Source: SFEL01 sp963640685
GTDB lineage: Bacteria; Bacillota; Clostridia; Christensenellales; CAG-138
Assembly (NCBI GenBank): GCA_963640685.1
Contig: CAVIAA010000028.1
Location: 1-26,576, forward strand
Reading direction: 5' to 3'
DNA length: 26,576 bases
The position numbers were made by a program, and so were the translations under genes. Every line of letters begins with the position of its first letter. Position 1 is the first letter of the stretch. This document shows positions 15,415-22,687 of the stretch, in pieces. The notes under the pieces were generated by a model. The model was given only the letters and a program-made list of their open reading frames with translations, did no database searches and was not told where the DNA came from.

Positions 15415-16084
15415 TCAAAATCAGAATCAGGAATGACGATCACGAGATCGACCTGCAGTTTCCCATCAGCGAAAACAAACTGTACGCAAAGCTTGCTGAG
15501 ATCCACGCCATTGAGGGCAAGGATGCCCCGCAGTCAGCATTCGTGACAGAGGTCTACTGGCCGGAGGAACTCTCCATGCTGAAAGACCGCTTCGCCAATC
15601 TGGACGAGCTGAACTACCTCGCCAGGAGGATGGAGAGCTTCGACTACCACGAATACGATCAGTTCCTTATCGGCATCACCAAGCTGGAAAACCCCACTGA
15701 GAAGGATCTCATCAATCTGACCTTCAACCTCGACCACTTCACGCTGTGCAAGGATGTCAGCGGCTATGGGAAGATCGGCAGAGAATACGTGATGAATACG
15801 CAAGGCGCCGTTCCCGCCAACGACGAGGACGATCCGAAATTCCCGACGCAAAGAGCGAATCCGACGTCGGCCATTTCCTCGTGGACAATGTGGAAGAATA
15901 CGAGATGAACATCGAAATGGAGGAATACTTCGACTTCTCCGGCTTCGGAGAGTATTTCGCCGAGGAACACGACGGACAGTTTGTGAACGGCGGCTTCGTC
16001 TATTTTGACAGCGACAGATCCCTCGATGAGTTTCTCGAAGAACTCGAGTCCGAGGACGAGGGCATGGATATGGGAGGTATGTGA
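15411..16084 (+). pseudogene. ArdA-like antirestriction gene with internal deletion and frameshift
   Basis: ArdA proteins mimic DNA and block type I restriction enzymes, helping incoming conjugative DNA. The frame from 15411 gives about 140 residues of an acidic ArdA-like N-terminal region (conserved core NLDELNYLARRMESFDYHEY) and then, after residue ~143, a run of unrelated residues to a stop at 15908. A second frame resumes at about 15839 with IPDAKSESDVGHFLVDNVEE and the ArdA-type C-terminal core (MEEYFDFSGFGEYFAEEHDG), ending at 16084. So the two halves lie in different frames. From memory, intact relatives carry a long middle region between these blocks, so an internal deletion near 15838 that also shifts frame explains the sequence. 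An assembly error could look the same. Confidence 0.68.
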
Positions 16085-16086
16085 GC

Positions 16087-17610
16087 ATGATAATCAATGC
16101 GGTGATCGAAAGCAAAGACGGCGGCACACTCGTGCTGGACTTCCCCCGAAGCATCTACGACGTGTACGAAAAGCTCCAGTCGGTTGGCATCAGAAAGTCC
16201 CCGTATCAGATCACTCTTTCCGATGAGGAAGGCGATGTCGCGCGCATAAAGCTGTATTCCAAGGACGAGGTCGGAAAGCACCTCCTCTTGACGCTCAACG
16301 AGCAGAACTCGCTGGCAGACGCCAATCTGCTGGCTTTCATGGTGGACAACGCCAAGGCAGACTTCCGGTCTAAACTCGAACAGAATCTGCTTCACGATCA
16401 GTACGGCTCCATGCAGGAGGTCACAGACGCCATCAAGCAGATGCTCTATGAATCAGGACCGGTCAAAGCTGTTTTCTACTGTCCCCTCGTCGGAGAGGTA
16501 ACCGATGACGAGAGCTTCAGTTCTCCCGTCGACGGTCGTTTTCTCAAGAGCTATGCGTGGGCGGTCGAAAATGCCCTGGAAGCCGATACTGCCGATGATG
16601 AAATGGACATGGCTGAGTTTTTCGACGAGGATGATGGCGTTAAGGCAAAACTCGTATCAGCCAAATGGGGTGTGGAAACCTACCGTGGACGGCTCTTCGG
16701 CAGGATCGAGTGCAGCCTCAAGGAAGAACTCACCGACGCCGAAACCGAAATCCTCACTGACTGGATCAGCGGACAGAATTCGGACGGCTACGGAGAGCAC
16801 TTCGAGCAGCAGCCGATTGACACCGAGGACGGCGATTTGTACGTCTCCTTCTGGAACAGCGGCGACAACTATTCCATCATGACTCGTGACGAGTTGGATG
16901 AGTATATGCCCTTTGCCGCAATCATCGCTCTCTTCAACGGCGACATCAACATCGACACTGACCGCCTGCAGACGCTTGTCGTGCAGAACATGTCTGCGGA
17001 GGAACAAGCTCGCCTGCAGCGTGTCGAAGACCTCATGCTTGAAATTGAAGAAAAAATGACAGCGGCCGGGTTTGACAACCAGCGAGTCAAGGAAGCGCAA
17101 GTGCTATTTGTACTTGCGCTTTCTGACTTTTCTGAGGAAGCTGGATTCGTGGACAAGTTGGTCGGATGCTTTGCGGACGGCCAGTCGGATGCGGATCTCA
17201 TCGCCGCCGTAAACGCAGCCTTCGGTACGGATCTATCTGCAGAAGATTTCACGAAGGTGATGAGCGCAATCCGGGCTGTGTATATCTCGACTGCCGGATA
17301 TGTCGAACCAAGCACGAAGAACAATCTCGACCTTGTGGAATGGGCAAAGAATGCTTACTCCAGAGGCTGGGGTTATGTTTGGGGAACCTACGGTCAGGTC
17401 TTGACGCGGAGCCTGTATAATGCCAAAGCCGAACAGTACCCCGACGAGGTCGGTGGTTATGCTGACTTCATCGAAGAACACTGGATCGGCGGCCGCACGG
17501 CAGACTGTGTCGGTCTGATCAAGGGCTACGGCTGGTTCAATGCGGAAACAGGAAAGATAGAGTACGGCACAAACGGTATGGATGATAAATGCAGACGACT
17601 ATTCCTTTGA
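16087..17610 (+). CDS. Fusion of ICE accessory protein with truncated NlpC/P60-like hydrolase
   Basis: An open frame of 507 codons that appears to be two genes joined. Residues 1 to about 275 are an acidic accessory protein (opening MIINAVIESKDGGTLVLDF) of the type found after ArdA-like genes in conjugative elements of Clostridia. From about 276 the protein switches to the N-terminal region and part of the catalytic domain of a conjugation-type NlpC/P60 peptidoglycan hydrolase, with NLDLVEWAKNAYSRGWGYVW and the probable nucleophile Cys474 in GRTADCVGLIKGYGW. It ends a few residues after YGTNGM, before the rest of the catalytic domain (His and third residue). In conjugation such enzymes open the cell wall. 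GGAGGT (16073-16078) supports the ATG at 16087. The fusion is seen as one frame; the two-gene origin is recalled and inferred. Confidence 0.62.
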   Translation: MIINAVIESKDGGTLVLDFPRSIYDVYEKLQSVGIRKSPYQITLSDEEGDVARIKLYSKDEVGKHLLLTLNEQNSLADANLLAFMVDNAKADFRSKLEQNLLHDQYGSMQEVTDAIKQMLYESGPVKAVFYCPLVGEVTDDESFSSPVDGRFLKSYAWAVENALEADTADDEMDMAEFFDEDDGVKAKLVSAKWGVETYRGRLFGRIECSLKEELTDAETEILTDWISGQNSDGYGEHFEQQPIDTEDGDLYVSFWNSGDNYSIMTRDELDEYMPFAAIIALFNGDINIDTDRLQTLVVQNMSAEEQARLQRVEDLMLEIEEKMTAAGFDNQRVKEAQVLFVLALSDFSEEAGFVDKLVGCFADGQSDADLIAAVNAAFGTDLSAEDFTKVMSAIRAVYISTAGYVEPSTKNNLDLVEWAKNAYSRGWGYVWGTYGQVLTRSLYNAKAEQYPDEVGGYADFIEEHWIGGRTADCVGLIKGYGWFNAETGKIEYGTNGMDDKCRRLFL

Positions 17611-17615
17611 ATTGT

Positions 17616-17789
17616 CTGCCCATTGATCAGAGCCGCCTTAACCTCATTTACTTTTTCTTTTGCCTCTCGATAGGTTTTTCCGTAGCAGTACCCATAGATG
17701 ATTTTTCCGTCAAATGAGTACCCCTTAATATACCGTGCCTCCCACCGGTTGTCTTTTCGTTTATAGATGTTTTCGCCTTTTTTTGACAC
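17616..17789 (-). pseudogene. Truncated tyrosine integrase, N-terminal fragment only
   Basis: The first ~58 codons of a conjugative-transposon-type tyrosine recombinase: KKGENIYKRKDNRWEARYIK, then YGYCYGKTYREAKEK, the arm-type DNA-binding domain of Tn1549/Tn916-like integrases. The start is a GTG (17787-17789 complement) with AGGAGGT (17796-17801... complement) six bases upstream. The core-binding and catalytic domains (R, H, R, Y residues) are absent; beyond about residue 58 the frame runs on to a stop at 17526 through sequence that belongs to the NlpC/P60-like gene on the other strand. The enzyme cannot be active, so the element cannot excise itself. Confidence 0.78.
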
Positions 17790-17960
17790 AATTAGACCTC
17801 CTTCAAATATTGGTGCAGTTCTATTTTACCGACCAATAATGACGGCGGTTTTGACGGCTGAAGGATTCATTTTTGATTAAATAATCGAATTTATCCCTCT
17901 TGCTTAAGTCAATTTCCATAATCATTTTCCATTTCAATCCTATTTTCTTGTCGAAACCCC

Positions 17961-17989
17961 TTGTTTTTTGACGATACTTGGTGTATAAT
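17961..17989 (+). promoter_or_regulatory. Promoter of the TetR-SPFH-HerA operon
   Basis: TTGTTT (17961-17966) and a perfect TATAAT (17984-17989) are 17 bases apart, giving a start near 17996. It is the only strong promoter seen before the 8.5-kb gene run. Confidence 0.75.
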
Positions 17990-17993
17990 AAGC

Positions 17994-18018
17994 TTCGTAG
18001 AGTTGTGAACTCTGCGAA
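17994..18018. promoter_or_regulatory. Palindromic TetR operator candidate
   Basis: TTCGTAGAGTT (17994-18004) and AACTCTGCGAA (18008-18018) form a 25-bp dyad with one mismatch (a G-T pair in RNA) around GTG. It begins four bases after the -10 box and covers the expected transcription start, the usual place for a TetR-family repressor that controls its own operon. The transcript start lies inside the left arm, so an RNA terminator role is less likely, although a T run follows at 18032-18037. Confidence 0.6.
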
Positions 18019-18108
18019 AGAGCGTAGCTTATTTTTTGGAGGAATACCAAGCGGGCGCTCGGTGAAACGCAGTGGAAGGTGTTTTGCACACACGAAAGGC
18101 GGGAAACA

Positions 18109-18663
18109 ATGGAAGCTGCTGATCGGAAAAAAGAGATTATAAACAATTGCCTCGAGCTTCTTGTTGAGAGAGGGTTAACCCAAACCACAACGCGTGAGCT
18201 TAGTAAAGCTATGAAATTAAAAAGCGGAGGCATGTACTACTATTTTAACTCAAAAGATGAATTAATAATCGCTTGCGCTGAAGAAGCAGTTATTCGTGTT
18301 GAAAACAGTCTATTTGTTCCTGCGCTGAAAGAACTACCACAGCCGAAAGAAATGATGGAGCACCTCCAAATAAACGCATTGGAAATTGCGCCGACCATGC
18401 GATTTTTCGTATCTGTATGTACAGATATGCGGTATGCAGAAGGTATGAGGCCAGTTTTGGAGCGAGTTGGAAAAAGGTACACGCAATATGCCACCAGATT
18501 CGCTAAAGCGTTAAATACGGATACAAAAGAAATTACGCCATTTGTTTTTATGATGATTACAGCCATTTCAAATTATATGGTATTTGGCGAGGCTTCTTTT
18601 GTATCCCCGCAACTTAAAGCGGTTCAGATAAAATTTGAACGCCTATTAGCAGACAAAAAATAA
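18109..18663 (+). CDS. TetR-family transcriptional regulator
   Basis: A 185-residue ligand-responsive repressor. The N-terminal helix-turn-helix covers about residues 8-52: the turn region TTTRELSKAMKLKSGGMYYY followed by FNSKDEL, standard for TetR. The helical C-terminal part would bind an unknown ligand and make the dimer. I use the ATG at 18109 with GGCGGG-type ribosome site just upstream rather than a GTG at 18079. A 25-bp palindrome over the promoter suggests autoregulation. Only 35 bases and no terminator separate it from the SPFH gene, so it very likely controls the whole operon. Its codon use and base composition are AT-rich like the following genes and unlike the metG-lysR part. Confidence 0.9.
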   Translation: MEAADRKKEIINNCLELLVERGLTQTTTRELSKAMKLKSGGMYYYFNSKDELIIACAEEAVIRVENSLFVPALKELPQPKEMMEHLQINALEIAPTMRFFVSVCTDMRYAEGMRPVLERVGKRYTQYATRFAKALNTDTKEITPFVFMMITAISNYMVFGEASFVSPQLKAVQIKFERLLADKK

Positions 18664-18698
18664 ACGACAAACAGATTATATGAATAGGAGAATTGATT

Positions 18699-19937
18699 AT
18701 GGCAATAGCAGAAGTAATTAAGTTCGAAGGCCCCCAGGATGCGCTCGTATGGAAATTCCCTGTGGAGGATTTTAACGCGACTTCGCAGTTAATAGTCGAT
18801 GAGACACACGAAGCACTTCTCGTTGTAAACGGAAATGCGGCAGATCTTTTCACGGCAGGACGGAGAACGCTCTCTGTTCCTAACATCCCGATTGCCCGAA
18901 AGCTTATTGAAATTCCAACGGGTGGCAACTCCCCGTTCCCGTGCAAGGTTTTCTTTATCAACAAAGTACACCAGATGGATCTGCTATGGGGTACGCAAGG
19001 CCCTATTGCTTTGGAAGATCCCTTGTACGACATCTTCATGCATGTGATGGCAAACGGTAGCATGTCTATCTCGGTTGATAACTCTCGCAAGTTTGTTTTG
19101 AAGATGGTCGGCTTTAGAGATAACTTCAGTAACGACGAGTTGATCTCAAAATTTAGAGGCATTATTTCTTCGCATGTGAAGGATTGCATTTCAAAAATAA
19201 TGATCAACGGTATGCTGAGTTACTTCATGATGAATGCCCATCTGTTTGAACTTAGCGGTGTTATCAAAGAAAGGCTCAATGTAATTTTTGAAGAATACGG
19301 AATCAAGATTCAGTACTTCAACATGGAGACAATCGAGGTTCCCGAAGCTGACTACAAAAAGGTCAGTGAAGCAAAAGAGCGCAGAACCAGCCGAATGATT
19401 GAGGGCTATACATGGCAAGAAGAACGGCAAATGATGATCGCCGAAAAGTTTGCAGGAAATGAAGGTACCATGGGAAATGTCGGCGGCGCCGTCGGCGGTT
19501 TTATGATGGGCGGTGCTATGGGCGGCTCAATCGTAGACATTGCAAGAAATGCGCTTGATCCTGAAAAAATCCCAAAAGAAAAGTCTCCCAAAGATGCAGC
19601 CGGAACACATCCGCGCCCCGGTCAGGGTCCTGGGAAAATCGATGTAAATGAGTTCTTTAAGCCCAAAGACGAATCTGCAGAGCCTGCAACCGACGGAGAG
19701 AAATGTCCGAAATGCGGCGCCGATTTGCCTCCGAATGCTAAATTCTGTTTGAGCTGTGGAGAACGAATTCAGCACGATAACAACATGGTAGTCTGCCCGA
19801 ATTGCGGCAAGACCGTTCCGAAGGGAAAGTTCTGCTTTGAGTGTGGATATAAATTCTCAGCAAACACCTGTCCTAAATGTGGAGCAGCATTGCCGGAAGG
19901 CGCTAAATTTTGCCTCGAATGCGGTGAAAGACTGTAA
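18699..19937 (+). CDS. SPFH-domain protein with three C-terminal zinc ribbons (YdjI-like)
   Basis: The 412-residue product has an SPFH/band-7-like domain (about 1-220) opening with KFEGPQDALVWKFP, as in the 'virion core protein' group that includes B. subtilis YdjI. SPFH proteins form membrane-attached oligomeric scaffolds. A helical segment leads to a Gly/Met-rich stretch (about 262-285) able to insert in or lie on a membrane, then a Pro/Lys linker, then three zinc ribbons with cysteines 336/339/350/353, 366/369/379/382 and 391/394/405/408. AGGAG (18686-18690) is 8 bases before the ATG; a TTG at 18693 is less likely. It is the first structural gene after tetR. Scaffold and recruitment roles are inferred from the family. 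Confidence 0.85.
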   Translation: MAIAEVIKFEGPQDALVWKFPVEDFNATSQLIVDETHEALLVVNGNAADLFTAGRRTLSVPNIPIARKLIEIPTGGNSPFPCKVFFINKVHQMDLLWGTQGPIALEDPLYDIFMHVMANGSMSISVDNSRKFVLKMVGFRDNFSNDELISKFRGIISSHVKDCISKIMINGMLSYFMMNAHLFELSGVIKERLNVIFEEYGIKIQYFNMETIEVPEADYKKVSEAKERRTSRMIEGYTWQEERQMMIAEKFAGNEGTMGNVGGAVGGFMMGGAMGGSIVDIARNALDPEKIPKEKSPKDAAGTHPRPGQGPGKIDVNEFFKPKDESAEPATDGEKCPKCGADLPPNAKFCLSCGERIQHDNNMVVCPNCGKTVPKGKFCFECGYKFSANTCPKCGAALPEGAKFCLECGERL

Positions 19938-19950
19938 GGAGTGAATGAAA

Positions 19951-20652
19951 ATGAAAAACTCAAACACCAAGACAAAAAACACTGTAGGAATAGCCCTGAT
20001 TTATGTAATCTTGCTTGGAGTATTCAACCTCCTTGTGTTTACCATCTTCAAAACTCGGACTAACGTGTTTTGGCTGAGCTATGCTTTTATGACGCTTGCT
20101 TTTGTCGTTCAGATTATAAGCATGTTTTTATCATTTAAAACTGCCGATGTTGAAACCGCATTCTTCGGTATCCCTTTGGCGTCGTTCTCAATTTATTATC
20201 TATGCGCGGCTCTTGTCATCGGCGCATTGTTCATGATTTTCCAGCAAGCGAGTTTTACTCTTGCGCTTATCATTCAACTACTTGTCCTTGCTGCATTTTT
20301 GATCATAGCAATCATTTCGCTAATGGCGCGGGATACTGTTCAGCAGATTGGGGAAAACATCAAAGAGAATGTAACCAACCTCAAGTCTGTTCTTGTAGAC
20401 ATCGAATTGATGAGAGATTCCTGCTCTGATCCGGAATTGAAAGAGGCACTTAGAAAGCTATCTGAAACTGTCAAGTATTCAGACCCAATGACCAATGACT
20501 CTGTGGCAAGCGTCGAACAGCGCATAATGCGAAAAGTATCTGAACTTCGTATTAATATCGACGATGGTCAGATTGCTGATGCTAAGCAAGCGTGCGGTGA
20601 GCTTGAAAGAATGTATATCGAGCGAAATAAGAAACTTGCCATTTCGAAATAA
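19951..20652 (+). CDS. Four-helix membrane protein with cytoplasmic tail
   Basis: Not recognised as a named family. The 233-residue product has four hydrophobic segments, about 12-32, 40-62, 72-97 and 101-126, followed by a ~105-residue charged, helical tail (from RDTVQQIGENIKENV) with coiled-coil potential that is likely cytoplasmic. No signal peptide or catalytic motif is seen. AAGGAG (19936-19941), overlapping the stop codon of the SPFH gene, is 9 bases from the ATG at 19951 and only 3 from the ATG at 19945, so I choose 19951. Within this operon it is the only integral membrane protein and could anchor the SPFH protein or the ATPase at the membrane. Confidence 0.75.
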   Translation: MKNSNTKTKNTVGIALIYVILLGVFNLLVFTIFKTRTNVFWLSYAFMTLAFVVQIISMFLSFKTADVETAFFGIPLASFSIYYLCAALVIGALFMIFQQASFTLALIIQLLVLAAFLIIAIISLMARDTVQQIGENIKENVTNLKSVLVDIELMRDSCSDPELKEALRKLSETVKYSDPMTNDSVASVEQRIMRKVSELRINIDDGQIADAKQACGELERMYIERNKKLAISK

Positions 20653-20671
20653 TCGTAGTGAGGTGCTGTAA

Positions 20672-22666
20672 ATGGCTGTAAGTTTCGTAGCTCGGAAATG
20701 TACTCAGTGTGCTGGAAAACTACAGTACATAAAAGAAAAGAAAATCTGGAAATGCCTTTATTGTGGTGCAGAGATCGAGAGGCAGGAACAATATGATGGC
20801 CTGTTTACAATCAAAAATGTAGTCAGGCAGTCGTTGCTGGATACTGCCTACCGTCGACTTGACAGTGCATCAAAAAATCTTATTGAGTGCGAAAAAATAG
20901 ATTCTCGGTATGTCGGGACGATTATTGCGAAATTGGCTTATGACATGATTCGGGTTATAACACCCGGCGCGTGTGATCCAAGAGACGCCAAATCTATTTT
21001 TACTCAATTGAAGAAGACATATGAACAACTTAAATCGACAGGATCAAGCGTATCAGATGATGAGGAAGCTCTGTATGAATTCCTTGAAGAGTCAGATATT
21101 TTTGCAACTTTGATCTTAGTATACGATTCCCTGAACGATGTGACTCGACGCGATTTTATATCTCAAATGCTTGATGCGAAAGATGTTTACTCGAAACCGG
21201 CAAACAACAATCTGCTGAGTTATGCTATTAAAAGCGGGAAAATAGACCTTGCCGATCAAGTTATCGGCAACTCAGATAATATCGATCCCAAGATGGCGTT
21301 GTCTGAGGTTCTCGCACGGTATCCAGACGGAGATACAAAAGGTGATCGTATTGCGACTCTTATCGCAACAGGAGGAATAAAGTACGAGGACAGAAAGCTA
21401 ATCGAGAATTATTTAGCAGATACAAAGGATAGTGTTAAGACAAAAAGTAAAGCAAGTATTGCTGCACTAAATCATGGGCTGTCAATTAACTCTGATCTGT
21501 TGATGGATCAGATAATAAGACTTGCAGATCCCGAGATTGTTCAGGAAACACTATCTGCCTTTTGCAAAAACAAGATTAGCGATGAAGACGTAATCAAGAT
21601 TCTCACCTTTGCATATGAGTGTGGAAACATCCAGACTGCTTGTAATGCAATGGATTGCTTGAAGAACAGCGGTCAATATGTTTTAGTGCCGGCAAAGCTC
21701 ATTATCTCAATGCTTTCAAACAGCAAGTTAAGTGCAAGCGACAAGGTTTCACTGCTTAAAAAGTCCTTTGAATTCAAAGTGGATAACAAGTCTTTTGAGT
21801 CGGTGCTAACAAACTACCTGTGCTTCAACCTGGACAAGGCTGATGACAGGAAAGTCGTTCTCGATTGCCTTCTTGACCGGGCGTCTAATATCCCGACCTC
21901 AACAGTCGAAAGCTATGTTCTCAAGTGCTCTATAGACGGGGATAACAAGCCCTCTATTGTGAGAGCAATGTTTGAAAAAGGATTAAATATTAGCTTCTTC
22001 AATGACCTTTTATCAAAGTATATGAACAGCAGCGTAGATTCGAAAGATATCAAGGCATCCATTATTGAGGTCTTGTCGCAGAAGGGCTTAAAGATCGATC
22101 CCAGCTACTTTGTTGAGTATATCTGCTCATCAACAGATGAACTCTCAGTAAAAATGCAGTTCATCAAAAAGATGATTTCAAACGGTTCCCAGCTCAGGGC
22201 TGATGCAGCAAATGCATATCTCGAAAGAACTCCGGCTGATCAGTTCAGTTCGGAACTCTTCTCGATGATATTTACTCCTGGCAGTTCGTTTACAAGCCGA
22301 GCAGTTGAGAATTATCTTCTTCGGTTTAAGGATAGGAACGCGGTAAAAGCTGATAACGTGAAAACAATTGTCGACCGCGCAACGGGTGACGTCCTCAACG
22401 CCAGGTGCCAAATCTCACACCTCGGGAACAGTATCACATGTAATTTGGTACAAGCATACACGCTTGTTACTAACGATTCTCAAACAACTGCGCTGGCGAT
22501 CGCTGACTATTTCATTTCTTCAAAGAAAATGAAAATCAATGCGGAAATGAACGTATCTGGTTCGAGCATGAAAATGAAGAAATATGTAGTGGCAAACAAA
22601 GCCAATCTGAGCGAATCGACAAATTCGATTTGTGAGAAATTCAAGGTGTATTCAATGCTTTTCTAA
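20672..22666 (+). CDS. Zinc-ribbon protein with long alpha-helical repeat region
   Basis: Unknown function. The 664-residue product starts with a zinc ribbon (Cys10, Cys13, Cys28, Cys31, in CTQCAGKL...WKCLYCG), like those at the end of the SPFH protein. The rest is almost wholly helical, with repeated ~35-residue helix pairs such as LLSYAIKSGKIDLADQVI, VIKILTFAYECGNIQTACNA and ISMLSNSKLSASDKVSLLKK, resembling HEAT/ankyrin-like solenoids used for protein binding. There is no transmembrane helix and no enzyme motif I recognise. A GAGGTG site lies before the ATG. It sits 19 bases after the membrane protein gene and 21 before the ATPase gene. A role as an adaptor between the membrane parts and the ATPase is a guess. 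Confidence 0.72.
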   Translation: MAVSFVARKCTQCAGKLQYIKEKKIWKCLYCGAEIERQEQYDGLFTIKNVVRQSLLDTAYRRLDSASKNLIECEKIDSRYVGTIIAKLAYDMIRVITPGACDPRDAKSIFTQLKKTYEQLKSTGSSVSDDEEALYEFLEESDIFATLILVYDSLNDVTRRDFISQMLDAKDVYSKPANNNLLSYAIKSGKIDLADQVIGNSDNIDPKMALSEVLARYPDGDTKGDRIATLIATGGIKYEDRKLIENYLADTKDSVKTKSKASIAALNHGLSINSDLLMDQIIRLADPEIVQETLSAFCKNKISDEDVIKILTFAYECGNIQTACNAMDCLKNSGQYVLVPAKLIISMLSNSKLSASDKVSLLKKSFEFKVDNKSFESVLTNYLCFNLDKADDRKVVLDCLLDRASNIPTSTVESYVLKCSIDGDNKPSIVRAMFEKGLNISFFNDLLSKYMNSSVDSKDIKASIIEVLSQKGLKIDPSYFVEYICSSTDELSVKMQFIKKMISNGSQLRADAANAYLERTPADQFSSELFSMIFTPGSSFTSRAVENYLLRFKDRNAVKADNVKTIVDRATGDVLNARCQISHLGNSITCNLVQAYTLVTNDSQTTALAIADYFISSKKMKINAEMNVSGSSMKMKKYVVANKANLSESTNSICEKFKVYSMLF

Positions 22667-22687
22667 TGGAAAGGACGGTGGCTACAG

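Larger units (their letters stand above)
17790..18108. other. Intergenic region, relic right end and TetR promoter
   Basis: A 319-base AT-rich stretch between the integrase fragment and the TetR gene. Its left part (17790-17940) should contain the right end of the relic; I could not find a repeat of the tRNA-Ser 3' end or of the 14503-14540 sequence that would mark an attachment site. A 32-codon minus-strand frame (17821-17919) lacks a ribosome site and is not called. The right part holds the promoter and palindrome described separately. Confidence 0.5.

Noticed and set aside
17821..17919. Small minus-strand frame (MEIDLSKRDKFDYL...) upstream of the integrase fragment
   Set aside because: Position would suit an excisionase, but it has no ribosome site and does not resemble the helix-turn-helix excisionases I know. 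Left uncalled.
17990..18037. Transcription attenuator in the TetR leader
   Set aside because: The stem and T run look like a terminator, but the predicted transcription start lies within the left arm, so the RNA would not form the full stem. An operator is the better reading.
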